Positions 1 through 10,319 of a DNA stretch of 64,000 nucleotides are shown here, piece by piece. How positions within the stretch are numbered: position 1 is the first letter of the stretch; each line of letters starts with the position of its first letter. The translations under genes and the position numbers were made by a program. This DNA comes from Podospora comata (lineage: Eukaryota > Ascomycota > Sordariomycetes > Sordariales > Podosporaceae). The notes beneath the pieces were generated by a model. That model saw only the letters and a program-made list of their open reading frames with translations, was not told the DNA's origin and did no database searches. The stretch spans positions 3,162,001-3,226,000 of the forward strand of contig CP071494.1 of the NCBI GenBank assembly GCA_017354895.1, in the 5' to 3' direction.

Positions 1-30
1 TCCGTTCAACCTAGTAAACACTTCGGCAAA

Positions 31-584
31 ATGGCTTCCGCAGCAACCATCTATGACTTCAAGCCCTTGGACAGCATGTCTCCCCCCCCCCCTCCCACAT
101 CCCCCAACTAACCCCCATTATAGGCAAGGGCCAAGAATACCCCCTCTCCAACCTCAAAGACAAAGTAATCCTCATTGTCAACGTCGCCTCCAAGTGCGGC
201 TTCACCTCACAGTATGCCGGTCTTGAGGAGCTCTACAAAAACATCACCGCCAAGCACCCAGACCAGTTCGTCATCCTTGGCTTCCCCTGCAACCAGTTCG
301 GCGGCCAGGAACCCGACACCGAGGCGGAAATCGTCGCCTTTTGCGAGCGCAACTTTGGCGTCACCTTTCCCCTTATGCAAAAGATTGAGGTGAATGGTGA
401 CAATGCCCACCCCTTGTTCGAGTGGCTCAAGGAGCAAAAGTCTGGCCTCCTCGGGCTCAAGAGGATCAAGTGGAACTTTGAGAAGTTTTTGATTGGCAAG
501 GACGGCCAGGTTAAGGGGAGATGGGCTAGTGTGACGGGCCCGGCTTCTCTGGAGAAGGAGATCTTGGCTGAGTTGGAGAAGTAA
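31..584 (+). CDS. hyr1: Glutathione peroxidase-like thiol peroxidase (HYR1/GPX3 type)
   Basis: Exons 31-73 and 124-584 encode 167 aa, the usual length for a fungal GPX. The peroxidatic Cys39 lies in the NVASKCGFT motif. FPCNQFGGQEP follows at 68-78 and WNFEKFLI at 131-138. Cys88 before the FGVTFP stretch sits where the resolving Cys of yeast Gpx3 lies. By family knowledge such enzymes reduce H2O2 and lipid peroxides with thioredoxin, and the yeast protein also relays peroxide to the AP-1 factor Yap1; that relay role is inferred here. There is no signal peptide, so it is probably cytosolic. The start at 31 is the first ATG in the window and gives the conserved YDFKPLD start. Only 30 bp of upstream DNA is visible, so an earlier mitochondrial-targeting exon cannot be excluded. 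The intron has a GC donor (separate entry). Confidence 0.92.
74..123 (+). other. GC-AG intron in the GPX gene
   Basis: The frame of the conserved N-terminus (…YDFKPLDS) joins that of KGQEYPLSNL only if the intron starts at GCATGT (74) and ends at TAG (123). A CTAAC branch point lies near 107-111. The nearest GT (78) gives the wrong phase and a frame-shifted product. The intron is 50 bp long, phase 1. Confidence 0.8.
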
Positions 585-935
585 ACAATGAGCGGTTTTG
601 ATGTTTTTTTCTGTCAGGATCCAGGGGTATGTTGCTTTTTGGATAAGAGGGCTTTGGAGAGGGAACTGCGAGCTTGGATAAATTGATATACCCTACTTTT
701 TGCAAGAGACAATAAACATGAATAATGAACACATGCGTTTTGCATTGGCCTATCGTGATATTGCTGCCACCATCTTTCCCCCATAAACACAGTATTTTGA
801 GTGTGAGGTTTATCACTTCCCGACACTGAGCCCATCTCGTTCATCAGATGATGATCACTCCTTTCGAACTCATTCGATATTTCATCTCATCATTCATCAG
901 CCTGTTCCAATCCCAACCCCACCCACCCCCTCCCA

Positions 936-1919
936 TCACAACGACCTCTCAACCTCCATAACCTCCCTCACCCCCTCCTCAATAGCAGTAACCTTTACTT
1001 TATCCAACCTCTTCAGCGGCCTCCTCGGGTGCCCACCATACCCAAAATAACTCTGAATAGCCTGCTTCGTCCCCGCGATCGCCGCCTTGGTCAACACCCA
1101 GTCCCCCTTCGACAGCGTCTTCTGCAGCGCAATGGCCTCCTCCGTCTTCCCTTCCGCATACAAGTTCCATACTTTTGTGCAAACCTTTGGCATGACGTTC
1201 GCGCCTCCAGCAATGATCCCGCTGCCCCCGCTTGCCAAAGTCTGCACTGTAAAGTCACACATTCCTCCAAACGCCATGTACCCTGACCCTTCCGCCCACG
1301 GTGTCTTTGCCTCCGTTGCCAGCGCCACTCTCGTCAGCTTTCCCGTGTTTCCACATGTGAATTTTGTCCCGACAATGTTTGGGTGCGCGGCCAACTTGAT
1401 AAGAAGGTCCGAGTCCATGTCTATGCCAGCCACGGCGCCGGGATAGTTGTACAAGATCAATCCCAGCGGGCTCTCGTCGGCAACGCTCACGAAATAATCG
1501 TATATAGCCTGCTCATCCATCAAGAACCGAAAGTAGGATGGTGGGAGGAGCAGGGCGTAGTCAGCACCGACATCCTTGGCCAGCTTGCACAGCTCAATCG
1601 TTCCCCGGACGCTGCCCTCGGTGGCACCGATGATGATGGGGGTGTCTGTGAAGCCGGCCTCGTCGAGTGCCTCTCTCGTAGCCTTGGTCACTGCTAGCTT
1701 CTCTTCACGTGTGCAGTGGATGGCCTCCCCGTTGGATCCCATTGTGACAAGGCCTACGAGGCCGTCCTTGACTAGTCTTTCGGCGTGCTTCTTGATGGTG
1801 GGGATGTCGAGGTCTTCGGTCTCGGCGTCGAAGAAGGTCATGGTGGGGGCGTAGATACCACATGGGAGTGGCCTCCGTGGGGAGGAGTGGCCATTGGTGG
1901 CACCATTGGTGGCAGTCAT
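936..1919 (-). CDS. gaaC: DapA-family class I aldolase, likely 2-keto-3-deoxy-L-galactonate aldolase (GaaC/LGA1 type)
   Basis: Intronless, 327 aa from the ATG at 1919. It is a TIM-barrel aldolase of the dihydrodipicolinate synthase family. GSNGE (61-65) matches the family GTTGE motif, YNYPG (157-161) carries the catalytic Tyr, and Lys186 in GTKFT is the Schiff-base lysine. Filamentous fungi have several DapA paralogues; the divergent Gfo/Idh reductase next door argues for the D-galacturonate enzyme that splits 2-keto-3-deoxy-L-galactonate into pyruvate and L-glyceraldehyde. The same frame stays open upstream to another ATG at 2132, adding 71 residues rich in Ser and Arg with no Asp or Glu, which could be a mitochondrial presequence or translated leader. 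I prefer 1919 because it gives the usual ~320-aa length. A 4-hydroxy-2-oxoglutarate-type aldolase is the main alternative. Confidence 0.8.
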   Translation of the reverse strand: MTATNGATNGHSSPRRPLPCGIYAPTMTFFDAETEDLDIPTIKKHAERLVKDGLVGLVTMGSNGEAIHCTREEKLAVTKATREALDEAGFTDTPIIIGATEGSVRGTIELCKLAKDVGADYALLLPPSYFRFLMDEQAIYDYFVSVADESPLGLILYNYPGAVAGIDMDSDLLIKLAAHPNIVGTKFTCGNTGKLTRVALATEAKTPWAEGSGYMAFGGMCDFTVQTLASGGSGIIAGGANVMPKVCTKVWNLYAEGKTEEAIALQKTLSKGDWVLTKAAIAGTKQAIQSYFGYGGHPRRPLKRLDKVKVTAIEEGVREVMEVERSL

Positions 1920-2262
1920 GGTCGAGTAAGAAGCCGAACGGTGATGAAGGATGTTTTGAGAGGAAGGGACCGTGAAAGCCAAATGACACGTGAGGCTAGG
2001 AGTGTGGATTTGAGAGTGGGCACGTGGGGAGATGTTACAGTATGAGATGGAAAAGACAGGGACGGCCAGGGCGGAAGGCCGGCTACTTAAGAAAACACAC
2101 GAACCCCTGATGGGAGTTGACAGTCGCCCCATGACCTAATGTAAATAGGAACCAGTGGGGTTGTGCCCGTCAGCCACGCGCAATAAGAAGATGTCTAGTC
2201 TGATCAGACATGGGTCTTCAGACGCTTCTTGTGTGGGATGTAGAACAAGAAGCGGGCCAGAA

Positions 2263-2289
2263 CCTCCAACTCGGAGCCAAGTCCTCCAA
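2263..2289 (+). promoter_or_regulatory. Two CCTCCAA elements exactly 20 bp apart
   Basis: CCTCCAA lies at 2263-2269 and again at 2283-2289. Both match the CCNCCAA core described as the galacturonic-acid-responsive (GaaR) element in Aspergillus. Two sites spaced two helical turns apart, about 345 bp upstream of the aldolase ATG, suit cooperative binding. Function is inferred from motif and context only. Confidence 0.4.
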
Positions 2290-3305
2290 ATTCGATTGCA
2301 GGGACTGCGGGAAGGAAGGGAGCTAGGTCAGATGCAACAGCGATGCCAGCACACTCATCGGCAAGGCGGCCGCTTGTGGCCATCGACAATGTCTCGCAGC
2401 TATATCGGGATAATATATAGAGCAATGGGGTCAGGAAATCACGCACCCCAAAGCATCCATCGGCAACCAGATGTGAGTTTGTACATCATCTGGTCTCTTT
2501 CATACCAGAGACAATAGACCAAGCCCATTCAACCAACCCAGGCAACCGGGTTTTAGCCAAGCGATACTGACATCCCCCTATGCTGATCCCAGACACGTCT
2601 AATGCCTTTGATGTAACTGAGGGGAAGGTGAAGGCTGGTTCAGAGTAGTTGTCGAGATGTTCTTGGCTATTATTCTTGAACTAACGAGAGCCTTTACCAG
2701 TAATGGACTGGTCAGACTACCAACTCCGGCCCCATGATCCTCAGAGCTTTACTGTTGAGACAGGAACTACCAGTGAACGAGGCTATTGGGGTCAAATCCA
2801 GTACGAACAGTGGATGGGGGTCATGTGAGCAGCTTGAAGCAAGCTGGACAGCCACTTCAGTGCGAGAAATAACAGACGAGAGCGGTGACGTTGAGACCAG
2901 ACGAGCGAACAATTGAAAAGCAAGGGGACCAATCCGGCAACCCCACAAAAAGCGAACAATATGCCGGGAGAGCTGCAGGTTGATGTTGCGTCCTGGTTCT
3001 GTGGAGTAGCAATGTTTAAGCGGTTCATCCGAGAGGACGCATGAAGGACTGGCCGGCTGACAGCGAGATGGTTTTGCTGAGAGACTGTCCTTCCAGTTGA
3101 TGAGGATGATGGACGGTGTATCAGCAGATGATTGGTGATCCAGGCGGTTCTCAGCCCTCTGCCGACGTTGCTGCCGTGAGGTGTCGTCAGAGAAGGAAGC
3201 TGGGTGTTGCAAAGATGAATAAGAAAAACTGGAGACCGGCACCTGTCACAAACTGCACCCACGCTTGTGTGTGATACTAACTATATGGCCGACGGAGAAA
3301 CTATT

Positions 3306-3314
3306 TCCTCCAAT
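3306..3314 (+). promoter_or_regulatory. TCCTCCAAT element (full CCNCCAAT match)
   Basis: The 9-mer matches the longer CCNCCAAT form of the galacturonate-responsive motif. It lies mid-way in the divergent promoter, about 0.9 kb upstream of the reductase start. Confidence 0.4.
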
Positions 3315-4209
3315 CAACTTGAAGACTAGGTCAGCGGGTTTGGGGGGAGAAAAAGGATGCACAATTGGCTCTTTTGCTTGCTGAAGGGAAGAAAGCTTGA
3401 CCGGCTTTGCGCGCCACCTCGAAGACGCTGGCGGGAGTTTGTGGTGAGGCGGAGCCGGTGAGGAGAGGCGAGCTGGAGGGTGTGATGCTGATATTTAGCC
3501 TGCGGAAAACAGGATCTCTTCAATCCACAGCGATGGGTGACCTGCATGATGAACCGAGTGAAGGTCCAGGTCGCTGCTTTGGCCTCTGTTGTCGTTGTTG
3601 GAGCTCTCTCTCGGTGGTGGTTGCTTCCATCCAAGCTTCTAGCAGATGCGGGGCAGTGTGGGGTGGGTCTCATGGTGGGGCCTCGGGTTATTTAGTGTGT
3701 TTCTCCACGATATCTTATCAATGAGAAGGAACAACCACCTCATGAACATCACCAGGTCGTTCTTTCCGGCCTGGATTATTTTAAGTGGCGGAATCTTTGT
3801 TTTAGGAACCTGCAACACACCAATGGACCAAAATCGGGGAAGAATTGACACCTATCATACGCCATCACATGCGGACAACACATGCGATGTATGTTGCAAT
3901 GAATTGGCCGGGTGAATGCTCTTCTCCAAATCGACCCCAACTCACAGTCTGTCGGCCCCTCTTCCAGAATTCTTCCGGATCAACTCGAACCACAACTTGA
4001 GAGGAATTGTTGTACGCCTTCAACATGTAACTCATATGCAAGGAACCGCCTGGCACGACACCAAGGCCGGAAACGTGATTGATGCTCTGCCACTCATCGA
4101 ACCCATATGTACTTAGACTTCCAACATCTCCAATCAATCTCATTTCATTCAATTTTGGCCTTTCTTTCCTGACTAACATTGACCCCTGGCCTTGGATTTG
4201 ACAGACAGA

Positions 4210-5570
4210 ATGGAGCCGCTCAATGTGTTGATGGTACGGACAATTCCTCACCTGTTAGCTATCGACCACTGCTGACCAAATGAACCAAGGTTGGTACCGG
4301 CGAGTACACCACAGGTTTCGTAGGGACCGGTGGCTCAGCATCGGACAAGAAGGTAGGCGTAGTCGGTCTCTCCATGTTTGACCTCAGACGAAGGGGCAAG
4401 GTCGGCAAACTTGGGATGGTGGGTGTGAATGGGACGAAATACCCAGCAATCAGTGCGTACCTTAGAAATGTCCAACCCACTCAAACATCTAGCTAACACA
4501 TCCAAGGGGAACACCTCCATAAAAATATCACCCTAGCCTACAACAACCTTGACACCTCATTCGAGTCCTTCCCCTCCGACGACACAAAAGATCCCGACGC
4601 CTACAAGACCGCCATCGACGCCCTCAAACCCGGCGATGCCATCACAATCTTCACCCCAGACACCACCCACTACCCCATTGCTCTCTATGCCATCGAGCGA
4701 GGAATCCACGTCATGATCACCAAACCTGCAGTCAAACTCCTCGAACACCACATCGCCCTCCTCGCCGCCGCCGAAAAACACGGCGTCTACGTCTATGTCG
4801 AACACCACAAACGCTACGACCCCGCCTATGCCGACGCAAAGTTCAGAGCCAAAAAGCTCGGTGACTTCAATTACTTTTACAGTTACATGTCCCAGCCCAA
4901 ATTCCAACTCGAGACGTTCAAGGCCTGGGCAGGGATTGATTCGGATATCTCCTACTACTTGAACAGTCACCATGTGGATATCTGTGATTCCATGGTGTCC
5001 CAACTTGGTTACGTTCCTGTCAAGGTCTCCGCCTCAGCATCAAAAGGAGTAGCCACCAGTCTCGGCTGTCACGAATCAACCGAGGACACCATCTCCCTAC
5101 TCGTGCACTGGGAGAAGAAGGACGACCCTTCAAAGCATGCCACGGGTGTATACACCGCTTCCTGGACAGCGCCCCAAAAAGCAGGAGTTCACTCCAACCA
5201 GTACTTCCACTACCTGGCTCGAGATGGCGAAATCACCATCAACCAAGCCAAACGCGGGTATGACGTTGCAGAGGATGCAGCGGGTCAGTTGGTTTGGTAT
5301 AACCCTTTTTACATGAGGTACGCGCCTGATGAGGATGGGAACTTCAACGGGCAGAGTGGGTATGGGTATGTGTCTATGGAGAAGTTCGTTGATGGCTGCC
5401 GGTCCGTTAATGCGGGAGAGTTGAAGCCGGCGGATTTGGACAAGAAGGGGCTTCCGACGCTGAGGAACACAATTGCTACGACAGCGATTTTGGAGGCGGG
5501 CAGGAGGAGTATCGATGAGGGGAGGGAGGTGAGGATTGAGCAGAGGGATGGGAACTGGAGCCTTCTTTGA
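4210..5570 (+). CDS. gaaA: Gfo/Idh/MocA NAD(P)-dependent oxidoreductase, likely D-galacturonate reductase (GaaA/GAR2 type)
   Basis: Exons 4210-4233, 4290-4452 and 4507-5570 encode 416 aa. Introns of 56 and 54 bp end in AAG and carry GCTGAC and GCTAAC branch points. The N-terminal VGTGEYTTG (9-17) is the Rossmann dinucleotide loop. TKP at 134-136 replaces the usual EKP of Gfo/Idh/MocA enzymes and keeps the catalytic Lys. [10 protein letters not shown] (159-168) opens the C-terminal substrate domain. A. niger GaaA reduces D-galacturonate to L-galactonate, and its gene is divergent from gaaC. The same arrangement with a DapA-family aldolase here is the main reason for the assignment, since the fold alone would allow other sugar dehydrogenases. 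The coding strand turns from C-rich to G-rich near 5320. Confidence 0.78.
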
Positions 5571-5682
5571 TCGGTTGTGTATTCTTTCGCGCAATGGCGC
5601 TATGTTGGTTATCCTCCTGAACATCACGCCTTCCAACCCAAACAAAGGAAACAGAAAGATCACCAGGCTCAGTAACTGCCAG

Positions 5683-7029
5683 CTATGAATCGGGGCCTGC
5701 TAAGCCTGAGACTTGAGCGGGAACATTGCGAACCCAAAAATTTGATGTCCTAAACTTCGCCTGAGCTAGATTTTCTGACTGCAGATATTCCCTCACGGAA
5801 CTGTGCACCAGCCTGACCTGGTTGTGCTCGATAACCATGAGCCCTGGGCAGCAAAGAAGGATATCCTCTGGGCCAAGCCCCATTCTCAAGGTGCCATCAA
5901 CTTCTGCAACAGTCAGCGGTCGCTCAGCAGAGCAGAGCAATGTCAAGATGCTCCTTGCATCTTCGAGAAAGCCTTGTTCGACATCTAGAAGCATACGCTC
6001 ATAGGTTTCACACAAGGGGTATGGCACAGAGGAAAACAATCTCTTGACTCGTGCCTCTACCACCGGGCAGGATTCTAGGGCTGTGAGCATACACTCGACC
6101 CATTGGAATCTACGAGAATGTGGTAGTATCTTGGGAACTCATGAATGGGTGCTTGGAAGGATATAAGACTTACGATCCCTCCGCTCTCGAGATAAGAGCA
6201 CCCTGAATGAGGGGATGAAATTGTCTCACCCTTTGAAGGTTCCGGTTGTTTCGCAGGGTTCCAGTGACAAACGTCTCAATGTCCAAGTCGACATTGTTGA
6301 TCTTGACCTCCTCGTGAGTGGCCAGGCGAAGATAGTCTCGGATATCTGGCTCATCACGGCTAGACACGAGCAGATGCAGTCGAGAGTCTGACCAGCCCCG
6401 GATTTCCTCGATCGCCTTGAGCAGACAACCTCGGCCGGTCTTCCTGGGGCACTCGTCTAGTCCGTCCAAGATGATGTAGGTGTTGCTGAACTGCTTGACC
6501 GCGGTGCGAAGAACGCCCATCAAGCCCGACTCTGAAGGTGGTACATTGAAATGGTTGACACGCATCAAATGATCCAATTCACCGACGACGGGATTGTCGG
6601 ATTTCAGGTGGCCGAGAAACTGGTGTATCACGGAGCAAAGCATTGAAAATGAGCTTTGTCTCGAGCTATCGTTGGAATCGAAGTAGAAGTAGGCAACGCC
6701 CACTGCCTTGTTGGGCTGTCGAAGTCTGAGCACACGTTGAAGAGCATTCTGAAAATTTCTGGGCTTCGTTGTGTAACTCCTGAATGTGGCCTTCACACCC
6801 CCGAATCGATGACTCGAGTGAGTGAAGAAGATCTCTCATTGGGTTGGAACATGCGGGTTCGAAAACAAATTTGCAACTCCTGGAGTATTGTGGCTAGCGC
6901 TTTGAGCTGTTGAATGGTACTGGTGATGTTGGCTTTCGAACTCTTGACTGATGCGTAGTACTTGATAAGACATTCGGTGGTCTGTATTCCCAAGCCGATA
7001 ATTCCGACGACGGCGCCGGCGAGCTCCAT
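5683..7029 (-). pseudogene. Broken NLR: STAND N-terminal domain plus NACHT lacking Walker A
   Basis: From the ATG at 7029 a 79-residue stretch (MELAGAVVGIIGLGIQT…) resembles the fungal N-terminal domain of STAND proteins. That frame stops at 6793. A second frame, beginning at about the same point, carries the later part of a NACHT module: VAYFYFDSND, then the Walker B box YIILDGLDECP, then LHLLVSSRDEPDI. The expected P-loop segment between the two is absent, so an internal deletion of roughly 60-70 codons with a frame change is likely. A 64-bp intron (6110-6173, GTAAGT/TAG) still splices in frame, joining ISRAEG to FQWVECMLTALESCP. The winged-helix part ends in VHSSVREYLQSE and stops at 5683 with no WD40, ankyrin or TPR repeats. 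Fungal NLRs mediate non-self recognition and turn over quickly. A short adaptor made from the NACHT remnant cannot be excluded. Confidence 0.72.
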
Positions 7030-9224
7030 AGTGAATGTGTAAGGCAATGAATAAGGGGTATGTAAGGAAGTGATGTGAGGAGTGTGTAACGCAATGATTA
7101 GAAACAACATGATGCTGGATTGTGAGAGGCAACATACATACTCATCTGTGATCATAGAACATGAACACCTAGACGCTGGACGTCTATCGGACTCCCTTAG
7201 ATGACTCGCCACCGGCCACACATACCACCCCTGCCCACACCCATCAATCAAGTAAATAGCTAATCAACCTGCACGAATTACGCGGGCGTGCACACATTAA
7301 CAATCAATTAATTAAGAATCATCCGCACCACAAACTACTAAAATACATATAAGGGTAATAGGCTTTTCCAATAAAAAGAAGGCGTAAATATATACTACTT
7401 TTATAATACCTATGTGGTGGTGTCGTAGCTGTATTTTAAATATATATATTTGGTCGTGGACTTTAATGTTGAAGTTTAAAAATATGGGTGTGGCATCCAA
7501 TTGGGAATAGTGACGAGAATTAGCCTTATCCTAATCGGGCTGTCGTCAGGTGACCTGGCTTACATGGCATGTGGGAAGGTGGTCCGAGTTGCCAGTCATT
7601 TAAGAGAGTCTCGTCTATCTAGAGTTAAGCGTGTAGATCCATGATGGCCAGCGTCTTGATGATCACCATCGCGTTGTCCCCCGTGGTGTCCAGCGTCTAG
7701 ATGCCCAGCCCAACGTGAAGCGCCAGCAACGTCGCGAAGCGCGGATTACCCCTGTGTGACCACGTTGCCAGGCCAAGTTTTGCACCTGTAGTAAAGTGTA
7801 AGCGCTAGAGAACGTGATTAGAGCGTCCTACGGCGGCAATATGAACTGAATGGTTTTCACGATGTCAAAATGCTTCAAACATGACACTTGGATTCTGCCT
7901 TACGAGCATACAACACAGTGTTGATTACAGATACACTGTGAATGGATGCATGATCTTCGCTAGGCAGGCCTCGTCGAAACAATGTTGATACCCTTTGAAG
8001 GCCAGCGAAGCCCCGACCAAGCCTCACCTCGCCGGTTTCTGTGCTTCCTGGTTAAAGCCGAATATTAGTTATCGCAGGCCTGCTCTCAAAAGATATCGCG
8101 TTTGGATCCAGTTTTGCTCTGGTGACCGAGACTTCATTTGATCGATGGTGATGCTGCGGCTGAACAGTGTGCTCAGCTTTTCGGCGCACAAACCATTTCC
8201 ACACAACTTCCAGTTTCTTGGCCAAGATCCCAGGATGCGAGATTCAAAACTGTCGTCTGTTCGATCCAGTTCTGTTTGTTTATGCGGAATTCGCCATCGA
8301 GAGCATGTCGATTCTCAGGCTCCCTTGTGGTGATACCAGACTGAAGAAAATATCAGGATAAAATAAATGAAAAGAAGGCTACAGCTTCTGCTGATCGGGC
8401 TGGTAACCCGTTTCTTGCTTCGTCTTGGACTTGGACCGAGTGTGGCGCCACAGCTGAGAGAGCATCTCAAAATCTCGGAGCGTTGGTTGGTCGAAACCAG
8501 GCACAACTCGTGGCGTAGAGTCCCAAGAAGGAACACTCGGCACTGGCACTTCGCGGTGATGGGGAATGGGAACGCGGCGACCGGAGCAGGAGTAGCGTCA
8601 TTGTTGTGGCTTTGCAACAGGGCCAAGCCAGGCGCTGCGGCTGTGTTTGGAGCAGTTTGACAGCGACAAGCCGGAGGGATCCAGGGTTGAGGTGACAAAC
8701 CTGCGACAGAGATATTGACATGCAACGTCAACTCCATCCTAAAGCTGACGACCACTTGTCGATTCTGCAAAATCTGATCTGTTTTGCAACTGAATATCCG
8801 TATCCGGTGGTTGTTTTGTTTTCGTCCTTTTTATCCTGTTTTTTTGGCCATCCCATCTCCACCAAACGAAATACTTGACGTCGCACATACAGCCTCGTTC
8901 CCTGTTGGTAGTCGTCAGCTTTTGAGTGCGAGCCCCATCGAGTTCCCTGGGCAACCAAGCATAAGGCGAGAGAGAAGCCAAGGAAACCTCCAGCTTGCGG
9001 AACCTCAGCTCTTTGTATCTTCTGTGCAGTCGCAGCCCTATCGTCTTCAGCACAAACACAACAAACTCCCCTCCGAATTCCTTTTCGAAAAACCTTGGCC
9101 GGAAACCTTGATCTTCTGACAGGCGGGAGGGCGTGCGCAAGCGCATAGCAACATCAACACCAACCGACACCAGACGAACCCAATCGAACCGAGCGCCAGA
9201 CAGACAGCCCCTCCAAAGAAAAAA
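7030..9224. other. Intergenic DNA without a recognisable gene
   Basis: No frame here resembles a known family. About 7290-7480 is very AT-rich (separate entry). From about 8780 the DNA is probably promoter and 5' leader of the MARVEL gene. A GTTCGATCC string near 8258 is not flanked by a tRNA T-stem. Confidence 0.5.
7290..7480. other. AT-rich tract beside the NLR relic
   Basis: This stretch is dominated by A and T with runs such as TAAATATATATATTT near 7437-7451, unlike the GC-rich surroundings. It may be RIP-mutated repeat debris or a simple AT-rich spacer; no element family can be named. Confidence 0.5.
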
Positions 9225-10319
9225 ATGTGGGAAGACTTTGAGCTCGACGCCGAGCAAATTCCGGCCTTTAAGCTCGCATTCCACATAGCACAGATTGTCT
9301 TTGCGTTTGTACTATGGTGCCTCGAGATTGCTGTGTTCCGGGCCGAGAGCGCAAAGATTGTGGGCAACAACGGGTGGACGTTCGCAGTGGTATGTCTCAG
9401 CCTTATCTGTATCCCCTCACTTTTGGGGATCACAAGATACTGACGTGAATATGGGATGGTAGTTTTTCTTGTCGTTACCAGCATGGATCTACCTCATCGG
9501 CGCCCCTCGTTTCCCACGAACCCGCAAGATCGCCAACCCGACGGTGATGGTCTTGGTCGACGTCATCTTCACCATCATCTGGCTCTCTGCCTTTGCGACA
9601 CAGGCGGCGTATAACTCTTCTGGTCTTTGCGGAGATGTTTGCGGTATCAGCAAGGCCATCGTCGCCATGGGCGTATTCGTCTTGTATGTCCTACCCCTCC
9701 CCCACCATCTTCCCATCTTGAATAACCCGTACTAACTATCCCCAGCCTCTTCTTCTGCGCCACCACCTTCCTAAGCATCTGGACCCTCAAATACTACCAA
9801 TGGAACAACCGCCTCCCCGGCTACGACCGCGGCGATCGCGGCGCCGGCTCCGACAGCCAGAACATCGACCCCGACAAAGCCGCCTTCTCCCTCGCCCCCC
9901 ACGACGAGGAAGCCTACGCCCCGGTCAACATCCACGACGCCGACGACGACGACAGACCCGCTCCCTACGGCGGTGCCAGATCTGACTACTCCTCTGACCC
10001 CTACGGCGCCCCCAAGTCGGATTACTCGGACCCGTACGGCAGCGCTGTTGGCGGTGGAGCGGCCAACGCGAGCACAATCGGCAGCTCATACCAGGACAAC
10101 CCGTTCCGAAGGGGAGAGGCTAACGCGAACCCGTTTGATGACGATACCGAGTATAACTCTGGACGGGTGTCGGCTATGGGGGTGGGGGGTGCGTCTACGC
10201 TGGGAGGGTCGATGAATAGTAGGTATCAGGCTCCGAGTGTGGGGACGTATGATGAGGAGGAGGATAGGACGGGGCCGGCGAGGTTTCCGCAGGCGAATTA
10301 TGATCACCTTCATCGGTGA
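9225..10319 (+). CDS. MARVEL-domain four-TM membrane protein
   Basis: Exons 9225-9389, 9463-9683 and 9746-10319 encode 319 aa. The introns have GTATGT donors and CTGAC and ACTAACT branch points. Four hydrophobic segments lie at about 14-38, 50-69, 80-103 and 118-142, with a conserved Cys pair (LCGDVCG) in the second loop, as in fungal MARVEL proteins. A long hydrophilic cytosolic tail follows from LKYYQWNNR. It is Asp/Ser/Gly-rich and holds two NPF tripeptides (DNPFRRG and ANPFDDD), which in other proteins bind EH domains of the endocytic machinery. A role in plasma-membrane microdomains or traffic is inferred. The tail's codons become G-rich after about 10020. Exact orthology is not recognised. 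Confidence 0.85.

Larger units (their letters stand above)
1920..4209. promoter_or_regulatory. Shared intergenic promoter of the aldolase/reductase pair
   Basis: About 2.3 kb separates two divergent start codons. I see no convincing gene; the open frames, including one at 2712-3242 (-), show no family resemblance and are Ser/Pro-rich translations of non-coding DNA. It holds CCNCCAA-type elements (separate entries) and a reverse-strand match, TTGGGGG, at 3340-3346. If the upper aldolase start at 2132 is used, the region shrinks to 2133-4209. Confidence 0.55.

Noticed and set aside
78-123. GT-AG version of the GPX intron
   Set aside because: A donor at 78 leaves the wrong phase and shifts the frame out of the conserved GPX sequence.
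2712-3242. 176-codon minus-strand frame in the gaaC/gaaA promoter
   Set aside because: No family resemblance; the region is better explained as a promoter between divergent genes.
8250-8270. GTTCGATCC string resembling a tRNA T-loop
   Set aside because: The flanking bases cannot form a 5-bp T-stem and no acceptor stem or anticodon arm is found nearby.
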